Origin: Methylomicrobium sp. wino1
Lineage (GTDB): Bacteria; Pseudomonadota; Gammaproteobacteria; Methylococcales; Methylomonadaceae
NCBI RefSeq assembly: GCF_003932755.1
Contig: NZ_CP024202.1
Span: 4,992,497 to 5,056,496, forward strand
Length of the DNA stretch: 64,000 nucleotides
Reading direction: 5' to 3'
Below the pieces are notes generated by a model. The model was given only the letters and a program-made list of their open reading frames with translations, was not told where the DNA came from and made no database searches. How positions within the stretch are numbered: position 1 is the stretch's first letter; each line of letters opens with the position of its first letter. Below, one piece after another: positions 44,955-53,931 of this stretch. The translations under genes were made by a program, and so were the position numbers.

Positions 44955-45371
44955 CTATCGACTACTTGCGGCTTCCGCCTGCCCTAAACGTAGCGTTTTT
45001 AATTGAAAAACGCGCGGTTCGGCGCCTTCTTCGGACCAACTAACCCTAACATCGATGCGATACAATAGCGGCAATTCGGTTTGACTTTCGGAAGGTTGCA
45101 GTTGAAAATCGGCCGGTCGGATGATAACTAGCCATTCATAACGATCGAATTCCGTACCTGAAAATTGACTGGCTTGCAGCGGCGTTTCCACGCCCGCTCG
45201 CGCCATTAAAGACTCCGCGATTTGCACGGCCGACGAATAATCGTCGGCAACGATTGCGGTATTGATACCGCCCGAGAAAATTCGGAGTAACACGCCCAAG
45301 GCCATCGCCATAATTGCAAAGGCCACAAGTATTTCCATCAATGAGAAACCTTGCTGCTTAGAAACGAGCAT
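44955..45371 (-). CDS. gspI: Type II secretion minor pseudopilin I
   Basis: The 138-residue protein begins MLVSKQQGFSLMEILVAFAI, a normal short prepilin leader with cleavage after Gly and Glu at position +5. Then come SSAVQIAESLMARAG and a beta-rich end (YEWLVIIRPAD, RIDVRVSW), as in GspI. It nucleates the pseudopilus tip with J and K. A repeat remnant (GCTCGATTGACAGGTGTCGG) fills the 170-bp spacer to gspH. Confidence 0.93.
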   Translation of the reverse strand: MLVSKQQGFSLMEILVAFAIMAMALGVLLRIFSGGINTAIVADDYSSAVQIAESLMARAGVETPLQASQFSGTEFDRYEWLVIIRPADFQLQPSESQTELPLLYRIDVRVSWSEEGAEPRVFQLKTLRLGQAEAASSR

Positions 45372-45542
45372 GAAATAACTTCATCAGATGTCGGAAGGGG
45401 GGTCGGTGGCTCGATTGACAGGTGTCGGCGGCAGGAATATGCCGCCAAGCATACCCCGCACCCTTTTTGATCTCAAAATTGGGAATTGCTGCAGAATCTC
45501 CACAAAGCTTACTGTTTCGGGAAGTTATTTTGTACATATTCC

Positions 45543-46193
45543 TTAGGCATCGGTCAGGTCGATCAACCCGGTTAACCAATTGATTTCTATGCGCCATACC
45601 CATTGATCCAATTCCATCGTCAGCCGTCCGCCGGTTGAAGAACCGTCGCCGAAGAAGCGGACACTGGCTCGACCGTCCTGGCTGTACTCGCTTTCCGCCG
45701 TCACAAGCCTGACTTGGATATTTTGCGGAATCTGGTAAACCTTATCGCGCGTACTAATATAATAGGTATTGTCGCCGAAATCGATCGTCACGGTCGTCTC
45801 TTCGCCGAGCATCAAGGCTTGCCCTCTGGCATAACGCAGGGCCGAAATCATATCTCGTGCCGCCGTTTTAATCGTCGTTGCATCGTTGCCGGATGAAATC
45901 GATATACCGACCGCGCCGAAGGCCAGCACCATGATAAACAGCACTACGGCCAGCTCGATCATCGTGAACCCGCGATTCGCGAGAGACACTCCTCTCGTCG
46001 AAAACAGCGCGGGCGACCCCGAATTTACCTTTCGCACTTCAAATTTCGGCGAAACTAAAGGAGGCGCTGGGGTGTTCGGCAAAGGCTTTGCCAGCATGGA
46101 TGCCGGAATAGAGCCTACATGCATGTATTCACGGCGTCCTTTGACGAATACCCCGGCGCCGAATTTTGATATGCGATGGGTATAATAACTCAC
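45543..46193 (-). CDS. gspH: Type II secretion minor pseudopilin H with repeat-derived leader
   Basis: The prepilin part is clear: LANRGFTMIELAVVLFIMVLAFG and then ARDMISALRYARGQALMLGEE and a short beta domain. The open frame extends 73 residues upstream of the cleavage region. That extension (HVGSIPASMLAKPLPNTPAPP, KFEVRKVN) is encoded by a copy of the 150-bp dispersed repeat at 46030-46185. No internal start with a good ribosome binding site is seen near the prepilin leader (only a GTG with AGAGGA directly before it), so translation may begin inside the repeat. Start uncertain. Confidence 0.85.
   Translation of the reverse strand: MSYYTHRISKFGAGVFVKGRREYMHVGSIPASMLAKPLPNTPAPPLVSPKFEVRKVNSGSPALFSTRGVSLANRGFTMIELAVVLFIMVLAFGAVGISISSGNDATTIKTAARDMISALRYARGQALMLGEETTVTIDFGDNTYYISTRDKVYQIPQNIQVRLVTAESEYSQDGRASVRFFGDGSSTGGRLTMELDQWVWRIEINWLTGLIDLTDA
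46030..46185. repeat. 150-bp dispersed element inside the gspH 5' end, empty of the 65-bp element
   Basis: TTTCGCACTTCAAATTTCGG to the CCGAATTTTGATATGCGAT end matches the middle layer of the 19.3-kb repeat. At 46124-46140 the sequence GTATTCACGGCGTCC is the uninterrupted form of the site that holds the 65-bp element in the other copies. Confidence 0.8.
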
Positions 46194-46202
46194 GAGGTCT
46201 CG

Positions 46203-46658
46203 TTATTCCCAACTGACAATATCTTGATCCTCGCCGTCTCCCCCTTCTTTTTGATCGGCACCGAATGTATACAAATCGAATTTGCCATGTTCGCCAGGCG
46301 ATTTATAAAAATAAGATTGTTGCCAAGGATCCACCGGAATTCTGTTTTTCCGTAAATACGGGCCGTTCCAACGGTCCACGTCGTTAGGTTTTTCGATCAG
46401 CGCCTGCAAGCCGTGTTCAGTGGTCGGATAACGCCCGACATCGAGTTTGTACATATCGAGCGCGGCTGAAAGGTCGGCGATTTGAACGATGGCGGTCTTG
46501 GTTTTCGACGCCCCCATATGCTTCATGACTTGCGGACCGACCACACCGGCCAACATCGCGATAATGCCCAATACCACGAGTAATTCGAGCAAGGTAAAAC
46601 CGCTGTTTTTAATTCTTAATCGTTTTATTCCCAATTGTTTTATTCCCAATCGTTTCAT
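46203..46658 (-). CDS. gspG: Major pseudopilin G
   Basis: GspG is the main subunit of the pseudopilus. The 151-residue protein has a prepilin site (KNSGFTLLELLVVLGIIAMLAG) and the GspG signatures QIADLSAALDMYKLDVGRYP, GLQALIEKP and NGPYLRK, with Asp-rich calcium-site residues at the end (DQKEGGDGEDQDI). The leader contains three related pentapeptides (RLGIK, QLGIK, RLRIK) from a 15-bp tandem repeat. Confidence 0.95.
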   Translation of the reverse strand: MKRLGIKQLGIKRLRIKNSGFTLLELLVVLGIIAMLAGVVGPQVMKHMGASKTKTAIVQIADLSAALDMYKLDVGRYPTTEHGLQALIEKPNDVDRWNGPYLRKNRIPVDPWQQSYFYKSPGEHGKFDLYTFGADQKEGGDGEDQDIVSWE

Positions 46659-46668
46659 GTTTTTTTTC

Positions 46669-47886
46669 CTAAAAGGCCAAATCGTTTACACTCAAAATTG
46701 CCAACAAGATTGAAATAATGATACCGGCAATCATGAGCCCTAAGGTTATGATCAACACCGGCTCCAATAACGCCAACATACGTTGTATCGATACTTTGAG
46801 CTGTTTGTCGTAAATCGTCGCGACACGCAGCAGCATCTCTTCCAAACGCCCGGTCTCCTCTCCCATCCGGATCATTTGCATCGCCATTCTAGGTAAAACT
46901 CCCTTATCGAGTAAAGCGTCGGACATATGACGACCTTGTTTGAGCTGCTCTTCGGCGTCTCTGACAGCATCCGCCAGCGTCAAGTTCGACACGGTCTCGC
47001 GCACGATCGTCAAGGCACTGATGATCGACACGCCGTTCCCGAGAAGCGTACCGAGCGTGCGAGTAATATTGGCGGTTTCCATCGCGAGCAGAATGTTGCC
47101 GACCAACGGCATTTTGAGAAACCGGGCGTCCCATACCTTGCGAGACGTCGGCTCCGCCAGTTGATGATTCATATAGAGATAGACCGATACAATTATCGCC
47201 AACAATAACCACCAGTAGCTTTGCAGCCAATTGGCCAGACCCACGACAATCTGAGTCGGCACCGGCAATGCTTGACCGGCACTTTCAAACATTTCGGTAA
47301 ATTGGGGCACTACAAAGGTTAGCATCACAAACAACGACGCAAACGACATGATCATTAAAATAATCGGGTATATCAACGCGGTGCTAACCGTGTCCCTAAG
47401 CTCCCGCGAACGCTCGAGATAGTCCGCCAAGCGCACCAAGACGCCGCCTAAATTGCCGCCTGCCTCTCCGGCTCGGATCATATTCAGATAAAATTTGGAG
47501 AACACGCCGGCTTGACTCTGCAAGGCATCGGCAAGAGACGTCCCGCCTTTGACTTTTTCCAATACGCGCGCGAGCAATTTGCTCAATTTTTCATTTTCCT
47601 CGGTCAAATCGATCAACACCGAAAGCGATTTGTCGAGAGGTAGCCCCGAATCCAGCAAGGTGGCCAACTCGCCGGTCAACATCAATACCTCTTTCTGCGA
47701 CAGCCTAAGCTGTTTAGCCCCCAGTCTTAACCCGAGAAATGTTCTACCTTTCGATAAAGAAACGTGAAGCGGTATAAAACCTTCCGTTTGCAATTCGGCG
47801 ATCAAAGCCCCTTCGTCGGCGACTTCACGCAAACCTTCTTCAACTTCGCCGTTATTGTTTACGGCTTTATACGCATAGAGTGCCAT
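46669..47886 (-). CDS. gspF: Type II secretion inner-membrane protein F
   Basis: The 405-residue protein shows two GspF/PilC domains (LATLLDSGLPLDKSLSVL; ANITRTLGTLLGNGVSIISAL) and three membrane helices (IILMIMSFASLFVMLTFVVP, SYWWLLLAIIVSVYLYM, PVLIITLGLMIAGIIISILL). GspF is the platform protein around which the pseudopilus is assembled. Its start overlaps the gspE stop. Confidence 0.96.
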   Translation of the reverse strand: MALYAYKAVNNNGEVEEGLREVADEGALIAELQTEGFIPLHVSLSKGRTFLGLRLGAKQLRLSQKEVLMLTGELATLLDSGLPLDKSLSVLIDLTEENEKLSKLLARVLEKVKGGTSLADALQSQAGVFSKFYLNMIRAGEAGGNLGGVLVRLADYLERSRELRDTVSTALIYPIILMIMSFASLFVMLTFVVPQFTEMFESAGQALPVPTQIVVGLANWLQSYWWLLLAIIVSVYLYMNHQLAEPTSRKVWDARFLKMPLVGNILLAMETANITRTLGTLLGNGVSIISALTIVRETVSNLTLADAVRDAEEQLKQGRHMSDALLDKGVLPRMAMQMIRMGEETGRLEEMLLRVATIYDKQLKVSIQRMLALLEPVLIITLGLMIAGIIISILLAILSVNDLAF

Positions 47887-49598
47887 CAGGATTCCGTCGT
47901 CACGCGTAAAATTTCTTCCAGAGTGGTCAAGCCCTGCAAGGCTTTGACCAACCCGTCTTCATACATGGTAAGCATTCCCTCGCCAATTGCCAACCGGTGA
48001 ATTTCCCCAGCTTCCGCATGTGCCATGATCAATCGACGAATGGGATCGGTCATTACCAAAAATTCGATGATCGACATCCGCCCTTTATATCCTAGACCGT
48101 TGCAGGCCTGACAGCCGGTTGCTTTATAGAGAACCAAATCGCCGTCCGGTTGAAAATGTCTCAAGTTCAATTCTTCTGCCAATGCGGAATCGACCGAATA
48201 AGCGGTTTTACAATGAGGACAAAGTTTTCTGACCAAGCGCTGCGCTAAAATTCCGTTGACCGTCGAACTTAGCAGGTATTCTTCCAAGCCCATATCCAAT
48301 AAACGCGTCACACCGCCCGCCGCATCGTTGGTATGCAGAGTGGATAATACCAAATGTCCGGTCAACGCCGATTGGACGGCTATTCGTGCGGTTTCGATAT
48401 CGCGCATTTCGCCGATCATGATCACATCGGGATCTTGTCTGACGATGGACCTTAGCGCCGCGGCAAAATTCAATCCTATCTGCGGCTTGGCTTGAATTTG
48501 ATTGATGCCTTCCAATTGATATTCGATCGGATCCTCGACGGTGATGATTTTACGCTCGGCCGTATTCAGTTGTTTAAGCGCCGTATATAAGGTAGTCGAT
48601 TTACCGCTGCCGGTCGGCCCGGTAATTAGAATAATGCCGTGCGGTTGACTCAATACTTCGACAAATTTTTCGTATTGCCTACCCGCAAACCCGAGGGCTT
48701 TAAAATCCAATACTGTCGCCTCTTTATCCAATAGGCGCATTACGACACTCTCGCCGTATAAAGTTGGAATCGTCGAGACCCGCAAATCCAATTCCTTACC
48801 CAGCATTTGCAGCTTGATTCGGCCGTCTTGCGGCAAGCGGCGCTCGGCGATATTGAGTTTGGCCATGATTTTTATGCGCGAAAGCACGGCCGCAGTCGAT
48901 GTTACCGGCGGTGCATCGATATTTTGCAGCACCCCGTCGACGCGTAAGCGGACTTTTAGGCGCTGTTCGAACGGCTCGATATGGATATCCGAAGCCCGGC
49001 TCTCAATCGCGCGCTGCATGATCAGATTAACCATTTTGATCACCGGCGCTTCGCTCGCCATATCTTTAAGGTGTTCCAGGTCCTCTTCGCCGATTTCGTC
49101 TGTCTCGAGATTGGCAAATAGCTTATCCATTTGCGATTTACCTTCGCCGTATTGCAGTTCGAGCGCGGCATCGATTTCCGACATCAGTCCGACTTTCGCA
49201 ATAATCGGCTTACCGATAGCCAGTTGCAAGGCATCCAACACAAAGCGATTTTCCGGGTCCATTACCGCAACGTGAATCGCCTGATCGGCATCGCACAAAC
49301 CTATTACATGAAATTGTTTCAGAAATCGCAGGGAGACATGATTGGGGAGTGGTGTTTCGAGCGGGTAATCCTCGACCCCGGCTTTTTCCACGTCATGCGT
49401 TGCAACAAAAGCTTCCGCGATATCGCTTTCCGAACAAATACCGAGTTTAATCAATAAATGCGGCAAGGTTTCGGCCACGGTCGACTGCATGACTCGATCG
49501 ACCTTTTTTAACTCGGCATCGGTCAATTTATCTTGGTGCTGTAAATAACTAAGAAAGGGGTGGTATTCAGGCGCGTACTTGGCAATTGAGTAATCCAT
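47886..49598 (-). CDS. gspE: Type II secretion ATPase E
   Basis: The 570-residue protein has N1E-type domains, then the ATPase with Walker A GPTGSGKSTTLYTAL (about residue 330), Asp box VEDPIEYQLEGINQIQ, Walker B-like DPDVIMIGEMRD and His box LTGHLVLSTLHTNDA. A tetracysteine zinc site (CPHCKTAY...CQACNGLGY) marks GspE rather than pilus retraction ATPases. It is first in the operon and powers pseudopilus assembly. Confidence 0.96.
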   Translation of the reverse strand: MDYSIAKYAPEYHPFLSYLQHQDKLTDAELKKVDRVMQSTVAETLPHLLIKLGICSESDIAEAFVATHDVEKAGVEDYPLETPLPNHVSLRFLKQFHVIGLCDADQAIHVAVMDPENRFVLDALQLAIGKPIIAKVGLMSEIDAALELQYGEGKSQMDKLFANLETDEIGEEDLEHLKDMASEAPVIKMVNLIMQRAIESRASDIHIEPFEQRLKVRLRVDGVLQNIDAPPVTSTAAVLSRIKIMAKLNIAERRLPQDGRIKLQMLGKELDLRVSTIPTLYGESVVMRLLDKEATVLDFKALGFAGRQYEKFVEVLSQPHGIILITGPTGSGKSTTLYTALKQLNTAERKIITVEDPIEYQLEGINQIQAKPQIGLNFAAALRSIVRQDPDVIMIGEMRDIETARIAVQSALTGHLVLSTLHTNDAAGGVTRLLDMGLEEYLLSSTVNGILAQRLVRKLCPHCKTAYSVDSALAEELNLRHFQPDGDLVLYKATGCQACNGLGYKGRMSIIEFLVMTDPIRRLIMAHAEAGEIHRLAIGEGMLTMYEDGLVKALQGLTTLEEILRVTTES

Positions 49599-50083
49599 TG
49601 AACAGTCCTGGCTTTATAGATTCGGGCAGAGTATAAACCATGAATGTAATTAAAGCTGAGGTTAATAAAACTCGAGAGCTAATGATTTCGTGATAAACAA
49701 CGTCCTGGAACTATGGGCTTTGTTGAGGGTTCGGTAAAATAGGGAAGTTATTTACGACCAAATACTAAGCTTCGATAAGACTCAAGATCAACCTCCGGCA
49801 ATTCATCCCGATAATCCGTGTCCATTTGGCTAAGGTCTCGGTCGTTCAACGTCATGTCCTATAGCTTTTCATGTTTTGGCTTGGGTTGCTACTTTTTAGT
49901 GGCGAGGGCTAAACGATTACAAGCAAAGAGGGGAAATATGAATGCAATTTGCATTAAGCGGAATAAAAAACCGTAACACGTAATTAGATAATTCGGAGAG
50001 AAAAACTCTGGGTGGGTAATCAAGGGACACGTGCCTCGCCTATTCCGCGAAGTTCTTCCTAAGTCCTAACCCAAGCACAAACA
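49599..50083. other. No gene seen upstream of the secretion operon
   Basis: Frames here are short and lack recognisable products. The secretion-operon promoter should lie near 49620-49700, but no clear consensus pair is visible. Confidence 0.5.
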
Positions 50084-50110
50084 AAAAAGGCCTGCATTTC
50101 TGCAAGCCAT
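50084..50110 (-). terminator. Terminator next to the outer tRNA-Thr copy
   Basis: GGCTTGCAGAAATGCAGGCC with a TTTTTT tail on the minus strand, just past the partial tRNA. It is probably the original terminator of the tRNA-Thr gene. Confidence 0.8.
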
Positions 50111-50118
50111 TAAATTTG

Positions 50119-50161
50119 TTGGAGCTGGCGATGGGACTCGAACCCGCGACCGGCTGATTAC
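50119..50161 (-). repeat. Partial tRNA-Thr copy, outer attachment site of the older element
   Basis: The 43 bp match the 3' part of the tRNA-Thr gene at 60826-60901 with one mismatch (50129). The similarity stops in the anticodon stem. This is the usual trace of integrase-mediated insertion into a tRNA. Confidence 0.85.
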
Positions 50162-50410
50162 GAACCAAAACATTAACGACTAACTCATTGATTTTTATTT
50201 TGTTTATATTGATCGTCCGTTGCAAAAAGTCCGTACAAAGCATAACAAATCACAACTCAATCACGTAAATCTCCCGTAACCATTGTTTAGGTCGGAGAGA
50301 TTATTCAAACCAATTTGCTAGGTTTAAAGTAGGGTAGCAACTAAAATCCTGAGTATTCCGAGTAACCAGAGACAGTTTATTCACAGCCGCAATGGCGGCT
50401 ATTTCAATAC

Positions 50411-50503
50411 CAGCCGAAACTAGAGGCTTTAGCGGTCGCCCTGCTGGAGAGTGAGACGCTGGAGGCGACCGATATTCATGCCATTATCGAAGCAAAAGCA
50501 TGA
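50411..50503 (+). pseudogene. Possible C-terminal fragment of an FtsH-type protease
   Basis: The frame reads QPKLEALAVALLESETLEAT and ends DIHAIIEAKA before TGA, resembling the last 30 residues of FtsH (LA-ALLE-ETL-x-x-x-DI). Nothing of the ATPase or protease domain is present. The match is short and could be chance. Confidence 0.35.
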
Positions 50504-51250
50504 GCGGTGTAAGAAATAAAACAAACTGTCAGGGCAAATAGAAGAAGTATTCAAGGTGCCAGCAAACCGAGGATGCCGATTTTTCGACTCGACGCTTGGA
50601 TAATGTCATCCAAATCCCAACCAGCCGGCTGAAAGTCAGTCATGATGGTCTTTATTGCTTGATGATGAAGACTGTAAAACCAGACTGTTGCGTTGCGGTC
50701 AGGATTACGTTAGGGTGATCGAAGCTAACGCGCGAATGGCCCTTTATGGCCGGGTATTCAAAGTCCACTAAAAGGCGGGATATGCGTGTGCAGTCGTACC
50801 ATCAACCATAAGGATAAGTGATTGAAAAAACGGAGGAGTCCGTATATGAAAATATAGGACGAGACTTTGTCCGGCGAAGCGTTGGGCTGCGGAGAAAATC
50901 GAAAGGACTTGTTAAACAGATCAGCTAATTGTAGTGTTTGGATCAAATTAGATGGAAAAAGGCTGTTGAATTTCCTATCTGTCGTGGCATCCAACCAGGC
51001 GGTAAGGCGGCAGCCTGTCCGGATTTCGGCCCGGGAACGTCTGGATCTTCATGTAGGGTGACCTATCCTATCCGATGTATAGATATGTGCTAAGCGGGTA
51101 GCCGGCCGACACCCCGCGCTATCGTTGGAATTAGTCGTCGCGGCCGTCACGCAGGAATCGCGCGGCAGCTACGAATTGCAGCCACTCGGCTGAAGAGCCC
51201 GGCGAGCGTACAGACATTGGTCGCTCGCTTCTGCCAGAACGGAAACAAGC
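50504..51250. other. Stretch without supported gene in the older element
   Basis: Short frames on both strands have no recognisable product. The sequence shows several direct stop codons in every frame and looks like decayed coding DNA. Confidence 0.5.
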
Positions 51251-51314
51251 GCAGCCTACAGGTTGCCCCTTTCAATAGTCTTACGCTCTATCGAAGTGTC
51301 CGAAGGAGGTCGCT

Positions 51315-52679
51315 ATGAACTTCAGCAGCATCAATCCCTATAACGGCAAGACCTTGGCAGAGTTTGCCGTCTGGGACGCCGACCGCCTGAAACAGGCCTT
51401 GGATAGGGCCGACAGAGCGACGGCGGACTGGCGGGGCTTAGATCTGGAGCAACGCTGTGTCTTCCTGCGCAAGACGGCGACGGTGCTGCGGTCACGGCGT
51501 GACGACTGGGCCAAGCTGATTACCCTGGAGATGGGTAAACTCTATAAGGAGGCGCAGGATGAAGTCGACAAGTGTGCTTGGGTCTGCGATTACTACGCCG
51601 AAACGGCTGACCAACATCTAGGAGACGAGTTGATCGAGAGCGATGCCGGTCGCAGCCTGGTCGCTTACCAGCCGCTGGGCGTGGTGTTGGCGGTGATGCC
51701 TTGGAATTTCCCGATGTGGCAGGTGTTCCGCTTCGCCGCTCCGGCTCTGTCCGCCGGCAACGTCGGTCTGCTCAAGCACGCCTCGAATGTCCCCCAGTGT
51801 GCCTTGGCGATCGAGCAGGTGTTCCGCGAGGCCGGCCTGCACGAAGGGGTGTTCCAGACCCTGATGATCGGTGCTGGCCAGGTCCAGGAGGTGATCGAGG
51901 ATCCGCGAGTTGCCGCCGTCACCCTCACCGGCTCCGAGCCGGCCGGTCGCGCGGTGGCCAGCGCCGCCGCCTACCAAATCAAGAAATCGGTGCTGGAACT
52001 TGGCGGCTCCGATGCCTTCGTGGTGCTGGAGGATGCCAATCTCGAACTCGCGGTGTCCCAGGGCGTAACTTCGCGTTTCCTCAATGCCGGTCAAAGCTGC
52101 ATCGCCGCCAAACGCTTTATCGTCGTGGAAGCCATTGCCGAGGAGTTTCTGGCGCGATTCAAGGCTGCGGTTGAGGACCTGGTTCCCGGTGACCCGATGG
52201 ACCCGGCGACCAGCCTGGCCCCGATGGCCCGGTCCAGTCTGCGCGACGAGCTGCACCGGCAGGTCGCCGACTCCATCGCGGCCGGGGCGGTCGCCCTCTC
52301 CGGTTGCGCCCCGCTGGAGGGGACGGAAGCGACTTATCAGGCTTCCGTCCTCGATCGCGTAGCTCCCGGAATGCGGGCCTATTCCGAGGAGTTGTTCGGT
52401 CCGGTTGCCATCGTCATCCGCGCCCGCGACGAGGCCGATGCGCTACGCATCGCCAACGACTCGCCTTTCGGCCTGGGCGGTTCCGTGTTCACCGGCGACA
52501 GCGCTCGCGGCGAGGCCTTCGCTCGGCGCATGCAGTGTGGCTGTGTCTTCGTCAATGGCTTGGTCAAAAGCGACCCGCGGTTGCCATTCGGCGGCATCAA
52601 GCGTTCCGGCTACGGCCGCGAACTGGCCTGCCACGGCATCCGCGAGTTCGTTAATGCCAAGACGATCTGGGTGCGTTAA
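51315..52679 (+). CDS. NAD(P)-dependent aldehyde dehydrogenase, succinate-semialdehyde type
   Basis: The 454-residue enzyme has the aldehyde dehydrogenase fold: PLGVVLAVMPWNFPMWQVFR, VTLTGSEPAGRAVASAA (coenzyme loop), KKSVLELGGSDAFVVLEDA with the general-base Glu, and LNAGQSCIAAKRFIV with the catalytic Cys. It is closest in layout to short succinate-semialdehyde dehydrogenases (Sad/GabD type) that oxidise the semialdehyde to succinate. A strong ribosome binding site (AAGGAGGT) precedes the ATG. Codons are richer in G and C than all neighbours, so the gene was probably gained from a high-GC donor. No gabT or transporter accompanies it. Confidence 0.92.
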   Translation: MNFSSINPYNGKTLAEFAVWDADRLKQALDRADRATADWRGLDLEQRCVFLRKTATVLRSRRDDWAKLITLEMGKLYKEAQDEVDKCAWVCDYYAETADQHLGDELIESDAGRSLVAYQPLGVVLAVMPWNFPMWQVFRFAAPALSAGNVGLLKHASNVPQCALAIEQVFREAGLHEGVFQTLMIGAGQVQEVIEDPRVAAVTLTGSEPAGRAVASAAAYQIKKSVLELGGSDAFVVLEDANLELAVSQGVTSRFLNAGQSCIAAKRFIVVEAIAEEFLARFKAAVEDLVPGDPMDPATSLAPMARSSLRDELHRQVADSIAAGAVALSGCAPLEGTEATYQASVLDRVAPGMRAYSEELFGPVAIVIRARDEADALRIANDSPFGLGGSVFTGDSARGEAFARRMQCGCVFVNGLVKSDPRLPFGGIKRSGYGRELACHGIREFVNAKTIWVR

Positions 52680-52803
52680 CACGTACGCCCGGGCTGCGCC
52701 GAGGTATCTGCCGTTAGAGTCCCGGTCGGCGCAGTAAATCTCGGCCAGTTCGACTCCAATCGTTGATTTGGCTTGCTCTGCCACAACGGTTGATTGATTG
52801 TAA

Positions 52804-53140
52804 CTACTCGCGCCCTGTAGTCGGAACGTTCACCGCAAGAGCCATTTGAATCGCGATGAGCGGATTATAGCAGCGGTTAGCCATGGTTTGCAGATAGCTG
52901 GATATCCGACAATAGGCGTGGGCATAGTCTTCAGCCCGAAAGCAGCCGGACACCTTTTGTTTGACCTTGGCCATGCGTAAATCCTGTTCGGCTCGGTTAT
53001 TGGTAAAAGGCACATGCGGCTCTTTGGCAAATAGTAATATGGCGGCCTCATGCGCCTTAAATCGCTCCCACAAGTTGTGTGCATCGGATTTGGCCAGTTT
53101 GCCGCGTTTGCCACTGGGTTTCGGCGGAATAACGACACAT
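52804..53140 (-). pseudogene. IS66-family transposase, C-terminal fragment
   Basis: The frame reads PPKPSGKRGKLAKSDAHNLW, then HVPFTNNRAEQDLRMAKVKQ and AHAYCRISSYLQTMANRCYNPLIAIQ, which is the end of the TnpC transposase of IS66 elements, including the Glu of its DDE site. The N-terminal two thirds and the other IS66 genes are missing. It stops against the 53.2-kb attachment copy region. Confidence 0.85.
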
Positions 53141-53233
53141 TATTCTGAGGCAGAGATACTAGGGCTAATAATCGAAGCAGCTGATAAGGTCTGTGGAGAA
53201 AAGTCCCGTAAATCTCCCGCACTGGTTTTGCTA

Positions 53234-53270
53234 AAAAGAAAAGGGGTTGCGGCGTGAACCGTAACCCCTT
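53234..53270 (-). terminator. Terminator next to the middle tRNA-Thr copy
   Basis: AAGGGGTTACGGTTCACGCC pairs with GCAACCCCTT and is followed by TTCTTTTT on the minus strand. Confidence 0.75.
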
Positions 53271-53283
53271 GACTTTAAAAAAA

Positions 53284-53333
53284 ATTTGGAGCTGGTGATG
53301 GGACTCGAACCCGCGACCGGCTGATTACAAATC
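53284..53333 (-). repeat. Left attachment site of the younger island (50-bp tRNA-Thr duplicate)
   Basis: The 50 bp are identical to 60823-60872, the 3' part of the tRNA-Thr gene. This marks the far end of the integrated island and the near end of the older element. Confidence 0.93.
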
Positions 53334-53446
53334 GGTTTAAACAAAAAAACCGCAACAATACAAAACAAACAACAACAATTAATTCAATGATTTAATGCAA
53401 TGTCTTGATTGTGCTTTGTTGTCGTTTTTGGCCCTTTTTTATTCTC

Positions 53447-53471
53447 AAGTGTCCCATGAGTGTCCCATGAG
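53447..53471. other. Candidate integrase arm site, left
   Basis: GTGTCCCATGAGTGTCCCA followed by TGAG, 114 bp inside the left attachment site. The direct GTGTCCCA doublet recurs near the other end. Confidence 0.55.
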
Positions 53472-53571
53472 TCAGGCACAAAAAAGCCGGTTTTAGCCAG
53501 CCAAATTATTGGCGTTGTCGAAATAAAGTATTAAGCTAACCTAATTTAATAAATTTTTATGGGATTCATCT

Positions 53572-53790
53572 ATGCGCGTTATTGTGTTGTTGTCGGTTTT
53601 TTCCGCTCTAACTGGCTGCGTAATGGCACCAAGCTTTCAGCCCGCTACGCTTGAAGGGGCCAAGTGCAAAAAAGACTGCGCTCAGACTATGCAGCTATGT
53701 CCTGCTTCGTCGTATACATGCGATAGGTCTTATGCAAAATGTATAGAAGCCTGTGTCGATGTTGAAAATGTATCAAAAATCAAAAATTAG
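53572..53790 (+). CDS. Small cysteine-rich lipoprotein
   Basis: The 72-residue protein has a lipoprotein signal (LLSVFSALTGC, lipid on Cys16) and a mature part with six further cysteines (CKKDCAQTMQLC, YTCDRSYAKCIEAC). The even spacing suggests disulfide bonds in the periplasm. No family is recognised. It faces away from the replication genes, like cargo. Such small genes in islands may act in surface exclusion or envelope change, but nothing here proves it. Confidence 0.6.
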   Translation: MRVIVLLSVFSALTGCVMAPSFQPATLEGAKCKKDCAQTMQLCPASSYTCDRSYAKCIEACVDVENVSKIKN

Positions 53791-53931
53791 CCGATTGATA
53801 GCGCTGTTTTTTAATCAATCAGACACAAAGCAGTGCCACCCCCTCAAAGATATTATCGCCAATTTAGCGGCAACGTCCTTTTACCGAGCTCATTTTTTAC
53901 ATTATCGCACTCATTTAAAATGCACTTTTAG

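Larger units (their letters stand above)
50119..53284. mobile_element. Older integrated element remnant at tRNA-Thr
   Basis: It lies between two partial tRNA-Thr copies (50119-50161 and 53284-53333). The motif CGTAAATCTCCCG occurs close to each end (50264-50276, 53207-53219), as arm sites of an integrase would. Inside are a possible FtsH fragment, an aldehyde dehydrogenase and an IS66 fragment; no integrase remains. Confidence 0.65.

Noticed and set aside
50040..50243. Minus-strand frame across the outer tRNA copy
   Set aside because: It runs through the partial tRNA and its terminator, so it is not a gene.
51618..52256. Antisense frame in the aldehyde dehydrogenase gene
   Set aside because: High-GC genes often keep antisense frames open; no domain is recognisable.
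52830..53222. Alternative frame across the IS66 fragment
   Set aside because: The IS66 motifs are in another frame, and this one gives no known product.
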